A stretch of 17,932 nucleotides of DNA from Betaproteobacteria bacterium. Its GTDB lineage: Bacteria; Pseudomonadota; Gammaproteobacteria; Burkholderiales; Gallionellaceae. The notes under the pieces were generated by a model, which was given only the letters and a program-made list of their open reading frames with translations, was not told where the DNA came from and made no database searches. The first letter of the stretch is position 1. Every line of letters starts with the position of its first letter. The position numbers and the translations under genes were made by a program. The DNA lies in contig JAGWMH010000009.1 in NCBI GenBank assembly GCA_028871775.1, positions 1-17,932 on the forward strand, in the 5' to 3' direction. Positions 8,519 through 14,518 of this stretch are shown in pieces.

Positions 8519-9826
8519 ATGTCCGATTATTTCAGCTATCAGAATAACCGTCTTTGCGCCGAGCAGGTGCCGCTCGCCGAGATCGCGCAGCGCTTTGGCA
8601 CGCCATGTTATGTGTACTCACACACCGCGCTGACCGATGGTTATCGCCAGTTCGAGTTCGCCTTTGCGGGGCGCGAGCATCTGATCTGTTATGCGGTGAA
8701 GGCCAACTCCAACCTCGCCATCCTCCACCAATTGGCTCGATTGGGGGCGGGTTTCGACGTCGTTTCCGGCGGTGAACTGCAGCGCGTGCTGGCGGCCGGC
8801 GGCGCTGCCGGCAAGGTGGTGTTTTCCGGCGTAGGCAAGACGGCGACGGAAATGCGCCTGGCTCTTGATGCGGGGATATTGTGCTTCAACGTGGAATCGG
8901 AAGCCGAGCTCCTGCGCCTGAACGAAGTGGCTGGCAGCATGGGCAAGATCGCGCCTTTGAGCCTGCGCGTGAACCCGGACGTGGATGCGAAGACGCACCC
9001 CTACATTTCCACCGGGCTGAGGCAGAACAAGTTCGGCGTGGCTTACACCGAAGCGCTGGCGCTGTACCGCAAGGCGGCAGAATTGCCGTACTTGCGCGTG
9101 ACCGGCATGGGCTGCCACATCGGCTCGCAACTGACCGAAACCGGCCCGTTCATCGCGGCTGCGGAAAAGGTGCTGGCACTGGCGGACATGCTGGCGGCTG
9201 AAGGCATTACGCTGGAACACCTCGACCTGGGCGGCGGACTGGGCATCCGTTATAACGATGAAACCCCACCCTCGATTGCCGACTATGCCGGCGCGCTGCT
9301 GACAACCTTGCGGTTACGCAGCGAAAAGATCATCGTCGAGCCGGGCCGCGTGCTGGTGGGCAATGCGGGTGTGCTGCTGACCCGCGTGGAATACCTCAAA
9401 CACGGCGAAGAGAAGAATTTCGCCATCGTGGATGCGGCAATGAACGACCTGATGCGCCCGGCCCTGTACGATGCCTGGCACCGCATCCAGCCGGTGCAGC
9501 GCAAGCAACTTGCCAGCCCTCTCTCTAACTCTCTCCCGCAAGCGGGAGAAAGGACAAACGTGAAAGGCGATTCTTTGATTTACGAAGTGGTGGGGCCGGT
9601 ATGCGAGACCGGCGATTTCCTCGGCCACGCCCGTGAATTGGCCATTACACAGGGGGATCTGCTGGCGGTGATGTCGGCAGGTGCATATGGCATGAGCATG
9701 AGTTCCAATTACAACTCGCGCCCGCGCGCAGCCGAAGTGATGGTGTCCGGGGCGACCGTGCAACTCATCCGCGAACGCGAAACGGTGCATCAATTGTTTG
9801 CGGGCGAGAAAACTTTTTTGTTGTAA
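8519..9826 (+). CDS. lysA: Diaminopimelate decarboxylase with repeat-derived insertion
   Basis: LysA is the PLP enzyme that converts meso-diaminopimelate to L-lysine, the last step of the pathway. The 435-residue protein has the alanine-racemase-like barrel with the PLP lysine K61 in CYAVKANSN, HIGSQ (200-204), the phosphate-binding GGGLG (238-242) and EPGR (274-277). The C-terminal barrel has C362-E-T-G-D-F, which completes the partner subunit's active site. Residues about 332-349 (ASPLSNSLPQAGERTNVK) do not look like LysA. They are encoded by a palindromic repeat (9517-9560) inserted between the DAWHRIQPV strand and the IYEVVGPVCETGD motif, and account for the extra 15-20 residues over the usual 415-420. 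The frame is intact and all key residues are present, so activity is expected. An AGGG precedes the start, 2 bp after lptM. Confidence 0.96.
   Translation: MSDYFSYQNNRLCAEQVPLAEIAQRFGTPCYVYSHTALTDGYRQFEFAFAGREHLICYAVKANSNLAILHQLARLGAGFDVVSGGELQRVLAAGGAAGKVVFSGVGKTATEMRLALDAGILCFNVESEAELLRLNEVAGSMGKIAPLSLRVNPDVDAKTHPYISTGLRQNKFGVAYTEALALYRKAAELPYLRVTGMGCHIGSQLTETGPFIAAAEKVLALADMLAAEGITLEHLDLGGGLGIRYNDETPPSIADYAGALLTTLRLRSEKIIVEPGRVLVGNAGVLLTRVEYLKHGEEKNFAIVDAAMNDLMRPALYDAWHRIQPVQRKQLASPLSNSLPQAGERTNVKGDSLIYEVVGPVCETGDFLGHARELAITQGDLLAVMSAGAYGMSMSSNYNSRPRAAEVMVSGATVQLIRERETVHQLFAGEKTFLL
9517..9560 (+). repeat. Palindromic repeat family B copy inside lysA
   Basis: The element starts CCCTCTCTCTAACTCTCTCC and has a perfect 8-bp hairpin TCTCCCGC-AA-GCGGGAGA (9532-9549), then AAGGACAAACG. 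Its first 23 nt match a second copy at 12973 in 20 positions. Repeats of the general form CCCTCTCCC-TAACCCTCTCCC plus hairpin are, from memory, widespread between genes in proteobacteria; here it is inside a coding sequence. Confidence 0.85.
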
Positions 9827-9846
9827 AACGCACAAATCTATTGCGC

Positions 9847-9858
9847 TATGATTTTAAT
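9847..9858 (+). promoter_or_regulatory. Putative -10 region for the H1-like gene
   Basis: TATGAT (9847-9852) and the overlapping TTTAAT context (9853-9858), followed by CGCGC, are the best -10 candidates in the 162-bp gap after lysA. The GCGC discriminator resembles the other candidate promoters in the window. The leader of about 120 nt before the H1-like start holds no other feature I can name. Confidence 0.35.
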
Positions 9859-9977
9859 CGCGCATAGAATGCGCACACCAAACGCTTTGTTGGAAAAAGT
9901 TGAGGGAGATTTGGGTGTTTGGGAGTGCAGTGGTTGCACGCAATGTAGTGCCTTAGTTCAAGTCAAATAATTTTTAC

Positions 9978-9982
9978 AAGGA
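9978..9982 (+). promoter_or_regulatory. Ribosome binding site that decides the H1-like start
   Basis: AAGGA lies directly against the ATG at 9983 but 6 nt before the in-frame ATG at 9989. Only the second spacing suits initiation, so translation should start at 9989 (MATTTKK). Confidence 0.7.
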
Positions 9983-9988
9983 ATGAAA

Positions 9989-10219
9989 ATGGCTACAACC
10001 ACCAAGAAACCCGCAGCAAAGAAACCAGCAGCAAAGAAGCCAGCCGCCAAAAAACCGGCAGCTAAAAAAGCTGTAGTCAAGAAGCCAGCCGCCAAAAAGC
10101 CCGCAGCAAAAAAAGTAGCCGCCAAAAAACCGGCAGCTAAAAAAGCTGTAGCCAAAAAGCCGGCAGCAAAAAAAGCAGCAGCCAAGCCGGCTAAGGCAAA
10201 AGGCATTCTCGGCGCCTAA
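9989..10219 (+). CDS. Histone H1-like Ala/Lys/Pro-rich DNA-binding protein
   Basis: The 76-residue protein is made almost wholly of KKPAA-type pentapeptides (MATTTKKPAAKKPAAKK...) and ends in AKPAKAKGILGA. Proteins of this composition, related to the C-terminal tail of eukaryotic histone H1, are common in betaproteobacteria (for example BpH1 of Bordetella). They bind DNA without sequence specificity and act in the nucleoid. No folded domain, signal peptide or cysteine is present. The gene is internally repetitive: 38 nt at 10043-10080 recur at 10118-10155 with one mismatch, a 75-bp period, so repeat number may vary by recombination. It stands alone after lysA, with its own leader and a possible terminator at its stop codon. 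Confidence 0.88.
   Translation: MATTTKKPAAKKPAAKKPAAKKPAAKKAVVKKPAAKKPAAKKVAAKKPAAKKAVAKKPAAKKAAAKPAKAKGILGA
10043..10155 (+). repeat. Internal tandem duplication in the H1-like gene
   Basis: Two 38-nt segments (10043-10080 and 10118-10155) are identical except for one T/C change and lie 75 bp (25 codons) apart. Other KKPAA units use different alanine and lysine codons, so this pair reflects a recent segmental duplication rather than protein selection alone. Confidence 0.8.
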
Positions 10220-10247
10220 TCACCCATAGATTGGGGCGGGCGCCGAG
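10208..10247 (+). terminator. Possible terminator at the end of the H1-like gene
   Basis: A 9-bp inverted repeat CTCGGCGCC (10208-10216)/GGCGCCGAG (10239-10247) straddles the stop codon with a 22-nt loop. It is GC-rich but followed by TTGCGTTTCC rather than a clean T-run, so termination is uncertain. Confidence 0.4.
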
Positions 10248-10421
10248 TTGCGTTTCCGCCCTTTCTTGCATTGCGCCTTTTATTTCTGGCCGGTGCGCTC
10301 GGGTTTTGTTTTCTCTTTGAGCCTGTTGATAATACACAACAGACGGCCTGTCTTTCCCTGTCTCTTTTGGAGACGAGAACCCCCTTCTTTCCAGAGCTTA
10401 TTTTCCCGGTTGAGTCAAGGC
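10248..10421 (+). other. Non-coding stretch before the efflux-adaptor remnant
   Basis: I find no gene in this interval. It has a 6-bp dyad CTGTTG-ATAATACA-CAACAG (10323-10342), which looks like a small-regulator operator overlapping a -10-like GATAAT, and a 5-bp dyad GTCTC/GAGAC (10360-10374). Both may be remnants of the control region of the broken gene that follows. Open frames crossing it have no recognisable protein sequence before the lipoprotein signal. Confidence 0.4.
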
Positions 10422-10617
10422 ATGAAAATTATTTGACAGTAGCGCTGTTGAGCGCACTGGTGTTGGTTGCGTGCGGCAAGAAGCCGGAGGAGAAAAAGAC
10501 CGGTCCGACGGCTATGCCGATGACGCAGGCTGCGGCACGCACTGTTTAGTTATTGGAAGAATCCGCGGGCAGCCTGGAAAGTTTGGCCGGCCCGCAAATT
10601 CCCGCCGAGGTGCCGTC
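10422..10617 (+). pseudogene. 5' remnant of an RND efflux periplasmic adaptor (MFP) lipoprotein gene
   Basis: The expected start ATGAAAATTATT is followed by TGA. Adding one T would restore MKIILTVALLSALVLVACGKKPE, a normal lipoprotein signal with lipobox LVAC. The sequence continues ...GPTAMPMTQAAARTV, then an in-frame TAG at 10547-10549, then LLEESAGSLESLAGPQIPAEV in the same frame. That segment is typical of the N-terminus of HlyD/MFP adaptors of RND pumps (an E-E-S-G-S-L-E-S-PQI-AEV pattern). Homology stops near 10610, where the convergent EF-hand gene ends. So there is a 1-base deletion, a nonsense codon and loss of about 85-90% of the gene. A TTG at 10433 could in principle start a short peptide, but it would lack a basic signal n-region. 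Confidence 0.75.
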
Positions 10618-11145
10618 TTACTTCATATCGCCATGCGAATGTTTTTTCGCAGCACGGTCGTGGCGCCACTTTTCCATTGCGGCATCCATTTCCTCGCGCG
10701 TCACCTTGCCATCCTTGTTGGTATCCACCTCGTCGAAGTGTTTGGACAGCATCGGCATCTTTTCGGCTTCTTCACGGGTTAATGCGCCATCATGGTTGGT
10801 GTCTGCTTCGTCAAAGCGTTTGCCCTTGGCTTTCTCCATCATTTTCTTGTGCCCGGCTTCCATCTCCTCATAGGTGATTTTTCCATCACCGTTGGCATCC
10901 ATCTCCTTAAAACGCTTGGCATGGAAGGCATTAAACTCGGCCTCGGAGATTGCGCCGTCGCCGTTGGTGTCCATCTCCTTGAACATCTTTTCTTTCATCT
11001 CCCCGTGCATTTGTCCGGGCATCTTATCCCCATGCATCTGTCCGGGGTGTTCCATGGAGTCGGCGTGCGCCAATGAAGCACCCAATGCAAAACAGGAAAT
11101 GGCAACACAAGAAACAATGGTGGGGTACACACGGTCTTTTTTCAT
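10618..11145 (-). CDS. Periplasmic four-EF-hand calcium-binding protein, His/Met-rich
   Basis: The 175-residue product begins with a Sec signal peptide (MKKDRVYPTIVSCVAISCFALGASLAHA, cleavage about residue 28). The mature protein has four canonical 12-residue EF-hand loops with Asp at position 1 and Glu at position 12: residues 59-70 (DTNGDGAISEAE), 83-94, 115-126 and 141-152. Between the signal and the first loop is a Met/His-rich stretch (EHPGQMHGDKMPGQMHGEM), and the tail is KKHSHGDMK; both could bind transition metals. Proteins of this type are usually annotated as EF-hand domain proteins. Calcium binding is likely, but the role (buffer, sensor or metal resistance) is unknown. A strong AAAGGAG lies 8 nt before the start. 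The gene is divergent from the RNase gene and convergent on the efflux remnant. Confidence 0.9.
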   Translation of the reverse strand: MKKDRVYPTIVSCVAISCFALGASLAHADSMEHPGQMHGDKMPGQMHGEMKEKMFKEMDTNGDGAISEAEFNAFHAKRFKEMDANGDGKITYEEMEAGHKKMMEKAKGKRFDEADTNHDGALTREEAEKMPMLSKHFDEVDTNKDGKVTREEMDAAMEKWRHDRAAKKHSHGDMK

Positions 11146-11267
11146 GGCTGGCTCCTTTATCGAAACTTGCGAGGATGGTGTAAGAGTTTGTTTGTACCAA
11201 GCCCATCAGGCCCGATACGTGTTTATGACACGGCCGCTTCCTGTGAAGTTCAGAACCGCTGGTGGGG

Positions 11268-11273
11268 TATAAT
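11268..11273 (+). promoter_or_regulatory. -10 element TATAAT for the RNase/tonB unit
   Basis: TATAAT with an upstream G-run and a downstream CGCGCC lies 27 nt before the ATG, giving a very short leader. No -35 match is found at the right spacing. The sequence TATAATCGCGC is identical to that before lnt (902-912). Confidence 0.55.
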
Positions 11274-11300
11274 CGCGCCACTTTTTTCTCCGCACCACCA

Positions 11301-13232
11301 ATGAACATTTTCTACGAAGAAGACGGCGCCTTCAAGGTTGGCGCCATACTCACCGACAACACCACTTCATTGCAGGTGGAAAGCCTGCACGGCAAGCGCA
11401 GCAAGATCAAGGAGGCAAATGTGCTGCTACGTTTCGCCCAACCTGGGCTGACGGAATTCATGGCACAGGCGGGAAGCATTGCTGCAGACATGGACGTGGA
11501 ATTCCTGTGGGAATGCTGCCCTGCGGACGAATTCGGTTTTGCTGCGCTGGCCAGCGAGTATTTCGGCCATGCACCCAACCCCATCGAGGCGGCTGGCACC
11601 CTGATCCGCCTGCATTCCTCGCCGATGCACTTCTACAAGAAAGGCAAGGGCCACTACAAGGCCGCGCCGCCGGACGCGCTCACGTCGGCGCTGGCCAGCG
11701 CCGAGAAGAAGCGCCTGCAGGCCGCCTTGCAGGCGCGCTACACCGAGGAACTGACCGGTTTCACGCTGCCGCCGGAATTCGCCGGCAAGCTGCCGCAACT
11801 GCTCTACAAACCCGACCGCAACACGGCCGAAGTGAAAGCGCTGGAAGCCGCCTGCGCCGCCACTCACCTGTCCGCCGCGCACCTGTTGCAGCGCTGCGGC
11901 GCACTGCCTTCCACGCAGGATTACCATTTGCAGCGTTTCCTGTTCGAACACTTCCCGCACGGCACCGGCTTCCCCGAGGTTACCGTGGAAGCGCATCCGG
12001 AATTGCCGCTGGCCGAAGATACCGCCTTCAGTATCGACGATGCAACCACCACGGAAATTGACGATGCATTCTCGGTTGTGCAGCTTGCCAACGGCAACTG
12101 GCGCATCGGCGTGCACATCGCCGCACCCACGCTGGGCATCGCGCCCGGATCAAAGGGCGATGCCATCGCGGCGCAGCGCTTGTCCACGGTATATATGCCG
12201 GGCGACAAGATCACCATGCTGCCGGAGAGCGTGGTGCAGGCCTTTACCCTGAGCGCGGACAATGTCTGCCCCTCGCTGTCCATGTACCTCGAGGTGGATG
12301 CCGCAACCCTGGCCGTGATCAGCACGGAAAGCCGCGTCGAGCGCATTCATATCGCCGCCAACCTGCGCCACGACACGCTGGAGCCGCTGTTCAACGAAGC
12401 CACGCTGGCCGCGGGCAAGCAGGATTATCCCTTTGCGCCGGAACTGGCGCTATTATGGAATCTCGCGCAAAAACTGGAAGCCATGCGCGGCAAGTCTGCC
12501 GACAACAGCACGCAGCAGATGGATTACAATTTCCATGTGGAGAACGACCGCATCACCATCAGCACGCGGCAGCGCGGTTCGCCCATAGACAAGGTGGTGG
12601 CGGAGCTGATGATTTTCGTCAACAGCGAATGGGGCAGGCTGCTCGCGGCACACAACGTGGCGGGCATTTACCGCACGCAGAGCAACGGCAAGGTGAAGAT
12701 GAGCACCGTGCCCGCGCCGCACCAGGGGCTGGGGGTGGCGCAATACCTGTGGTCCAGCTCGCCGCTGCGCCGCTATGTGGACTTCATCAACCAGCGCCAG
12801 ATCATCAGCCTGTTGCGCGGCGAAGCACCCATCTATGCGCAGAACGACACCGCGCTGTTTACCGTGATGAGCAACTTCGATTCTGCCTACACCATCTACA
12901 ACGATTTCCAACGCAACATGGAACGCTACTGGTGCCTGCGCTGGCTGTTGCAGGAGCAAGCTGCCAAGGAAGCCCTCTCCCCAACCCTCTCCCGCGCTGC
13001 GGGCGAGGGAGCAAACGAACCGCTACGCGGACTTACCGTTGATGCGGTGGTGCTGCGCGAAAACCTGGTGAGGCTCGCGCGCATCCCGCTGGTGGGGCGA
13101 ATTCCCTCGCTGCCGGAATTGCCGCCCGACACACGCGTCATGCTGGAGCTGGGCGGCATTGACCTGCTCGACCTGAATTTCAACGCACGTTTCATTTCCG
13201 CGATTGAGGAGGCCGCGACTTGCCAGCCCTGA
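11301..13232 (+). CDS. RNase II/R-family 3'-5' exoribonuclease with repeat-derived insertion
   Basis: This is a cytosolic processive 3'-5' exoribonuclease of the RNB family. The 643-residue protein has an N-terminal RNA-binding region and then the RNB domain. The catalytic Asp cluster is in DDATTTEIDDAFSV (246-259, with D254 and D255). Next come RIGVHIAAPTLGI, YMPGDKITMLPESVVQAFTLSA and SSSPLRRYVDFINQRQ (about 484-499), the RNB signature with basic residues for the phosphate. A short C-terminal beta region may be a reduced S1-like domain. Residues about 558-573 (ALSPTLSRAAGEGANE) come from a palindromic repeat at 12973-13016, between the catalytic and C-terminal domains. Start ATG 11301 (MNIFYEED) lies 27 nt after the -10; an upstream in-frame codon would place the -10 within the gene. 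The end overlaps the tonB-like start by 13 bp. Confidence 0.93.
   Translation: MNIFYEEDGAFKVGAILTDNTTSLQVESLHGKRSKIKEANVLLRFAQPGLTEFMAQAGSIAADMDVEFLWECCPADEFGFAALASEYFGHAPNPIEAAGTLIRLHSSPMHFYKKGKGHYKAAPPDALTSALASAEKKRLQAALQARYTEELTGFTLPPEFAGKLPQLLYKPDRNTAEVKALEAACAATHLSAAHLLQRCGALPSTQDYHLQRFLFEHFPHGTGFPEVTVEAHPELPLAEDTAFSIDDATTTEIDDAFSVVQLANGNWRIGVHIAAPTLGIAPGSKGDAIAAQRLSTVYMPGDKITMLPESVVQAFTLSADNVCPSLSMYLEVDAATLAVISTESRVERIHIAANLRHDTLEPLFNEATLAAGKQDYPFAPELALLWNLAQKLEAMRGKSADNSTQQMDYNFHVENDRITISTRQRGSPIDKVVAELMIFVNSEWGRLLAAHNVAGIYRTQSNGKVKMSTVPAPHQGLGVAQYLWSSSPLRRYVDFINQRQIISLLRGEAPIYAQNDTALFTVMSNFDSAYTIYNDFQRNMERYWCLRWLLQEQAAKEALSPTLSRAAGEGANEPLRGLTVDAVVLRENLVRLARIPLVGRIPSLPELPPDTRVMLELGGIDLLDLNFNARFISAIEEAATCQP
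12973..13016 (+). repeat. Palindromic repeat family B copy inside the RNase gene
   Basis: It begins CCCTCTCCCCAACCCTCTCC and forms a hairpin CCCTC-T-CCCGC / GCGGG-C-GAGGG (12985-12995 with 12999-13009; 10 bp and one mismatch), ending in GCAAACG as the lysA copy ends in ACAAACG. The first C is codon position 2 here but position 3 in lysA, so the shared left part is read in different frames. Confidence 0.85.
13205..13212 (+). promoter_or_regulatory. Shine-Dalgarno supporting the TTG start of tonB
   Basis: TGAGGAGG lies 7 nt before TTG 13220, inside the end of the RNase gene. The next ATG at 13256 has no such sequence and would cut into the membrane anchor, so the TTG start is preferred. Confidence 0.75.
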
Positions 13233-14074
13233 TCAAACAGCCGCTCGCCGCCGCCATGGTATTTTCTCTGGCGTTGCATGCTTTTGCGCTGTTCGGCATC
13301 GGCTTCGTCCTGCCCGATCCGCGCAAGGCCGCCGATCTACCGCAACCGCTGCAAGTGGTGCTGGTTAATGCCAAATCGAAATCACGTCCCACAAAAGCCG
13401 ACGCGCTGGCGCAGCACCATCTCGATGGCGGCGGCAACACACCTGAAGAGCGCCGCGCAAAAACCCCGCTACCCGTCCTGAAAGATGGCAAGCAGTTCAC
13501 ACCAGAACAAGCCGCGCGGCGTGTGCGACAATTGGAGCAGGAGAGCAAGCGTCTGCTGACCCAGGTCAAGAGCACGCACAGTGTGGTGCAGGAAAACAAC
13601 CGGCAGCAACAGCAGGAAAGCGAGCGCATGAATGGCGAAGACCTGGTACAGCGCAGCCTGGAAATCGCTCGCCTGGAAGCCGAGATCCACAAGAATCTGG
13701 ACACCTACCAGAAAATGCCGCGGCGCAAATTCATCGGCGCACGCACGCAGGAATTCCGCTTTGCGCAGTACGTCGAGGACTGGCGTATCAAGGTGGAGCG
13801 CATCGGCAACCTGAATTATCCGGAGCAGGCGCGCCAGCAAAAGATTTTCGGCAGCCTGCAACTCACCGTTGCCATCCGTGCCGACGGCAGCGTGGAAAGC
13901 GTGGAAGTGAGCCACTCGTCCGGTCAGCGCATTCTCGATGCGGCGGCACAGCGCATCGTCAAGCTGGCGGCCCCCTTCGCCCCGCTGCCGCCGGAAATCC
14001 GCAGGGACACCGACATCCTCAGCATCACTCGCACCTGGACCTTCACCCAATCCGACAAGCTGGAGAGCGAGTAG
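13220..14074 (+). CDS. tonB: TonB-like energy transducer
   Basis: The 284-residue protein has an N-terminal inner-membrane anchor (about residues 8-31, AAAMVFSLALHAFALFGIGFVL, with the membrane His H20 as in TonB). A periplasmic part follows, rich in Gln/Glu/Arg and predicted coiled coil (about 94-160) instead of the usual Pro-rich spacer. The C-terminal TonB domain (about 197-277) carries LNYPEQARQQKIFGSLQLTVAI and DGSVESVEVSHSSG. TonB proteins pass energy from the ExbB-ExbD complex to outer-membrane receptors; exbB and exbD are not in this window. The TTG start at 13220 has a strong ribosome binding site and overlaps the RNase gene by 13 bp. Position just before metal-uptake genes suggests a dedicated partner, but RNase-TonB adjacency may simply be ancestral. 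Confidence 0.87.
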   Translation: MPALIKQPLAAAMVFSLALHAFALFGIGFVLPDPRKAADLPQPLQVVLVNAKSKSRPTKADALAQHHLDGGGNTPEERRAKTPLPVLKDGKQFTPEQAARRVRQLEQESKRLLTQVKSTHSVVQENNRQQQQESERMNGEDLVQRSLEIARLEAEIHKNLDTYQKMPRRKFIGARTQEFRFAQYVEDWRIKVERIGNLNYPEQARQQKIFGSLQLTVAIRADGSVESVEVSHSSGQRILDAAAQRIVKLAAPFAPLPPEIRRDTDILSITRTWTFTQSDKLESE

Positions 14075-14145
14075 CCGACTCGAGCAGTGCACCAATGAGG
14101 CGCCCCGCCTTGCCTCGCCCGGGCTTCTTTGTTAAGGTCGCACCC

Positions 14146-14457
14146 ATGCGCATGCAACCCTTGCTCCTGAAACTGCTGCTGGTATTCGCCCTGCTGTTCG
14201 CTCAGCTCGGCGGGCTGACGCATGGCATTACGCATGTGCTGACCGAGCAGTCACAATCGGGCGATCAATCGCCGGCATACGATAAGCACTGCGACCTCTG
14301 CGATGCCTATGCGCAGATCAGCAGCGCCATCGGCAGCAGTATCGTCAGTTTTACGCAAAGCCCGAATATGGGCGGCGTAGAACAAAACTACACTTATCCC
14401 TTCTTTTCCGTCGCGTCTGTCCCTTTCGCGGCGCGCGCTCCTCCTTACTCCGCATAA
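14146..14457 (+). CDS. Small exported His/Cys protein (DUF2946-like)
   Basis: The 103-residue product has a signal peptide (MRMQPLLLKLLLVFALLFAQLGGLTHG). The mature part has two His before the linker (THGITHVL), then a KHCDLCDAYAQ motif with a Cys-x-x-Cys pair, and a C-terminal hydrophobic/aromatic stretch. It resembles the small DUF2946-type proteins often found beside TonB-linked or metal-transport genes; the family match is by motif and is tentative. The His and CxxC suggest metal binding. The start is taken at ATG 14146, 8 nt after AAGG; an ATG at 14095 would add 17 residues in front of the signal. The outer-membrane protein follows after 61 bp. Confidence 0.65.
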   Translation: MRMQPLLLKLLLVFALLFAQLGGLTHGITHVLTEQSQSGDQSPAYDKHCDLCDAYAQISSAIGSSIVSFTQSPNMGGVEQNYTYPFFSVASVPFAARAPPYSA

Positions 14458-14518
14458 GCCCATTCAAATTCCCCGCCTTTAGTGTGCGAGGTTTTGTCAT
14501 GCTTTTGAGGAGTAAACC

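Noticed and set aside
10271..10549. 92-codon frame beginning MRLLFLAGALG as a lipoprotein gene
   Set aside because: Residues before the lipoprotein signal look like translated non-coding DNA. The recognisable part starts about 10422 and needs a frame correction, so I call a pseudogene instead.
13469..14095. Long open frames on the strand opposite the tonB, barrel, glyQ and glyS genes
   Set aside because: These are shadows caused by GC-rich codon usage; the sense frames carry clear family motifs.
14075..14145. Zur or Fur operator before the metal-uptake genes
   Set aside because: I looked for an AT-rich palindrome typical of these regulators here and at 14458-14518 and found none that was convincing.
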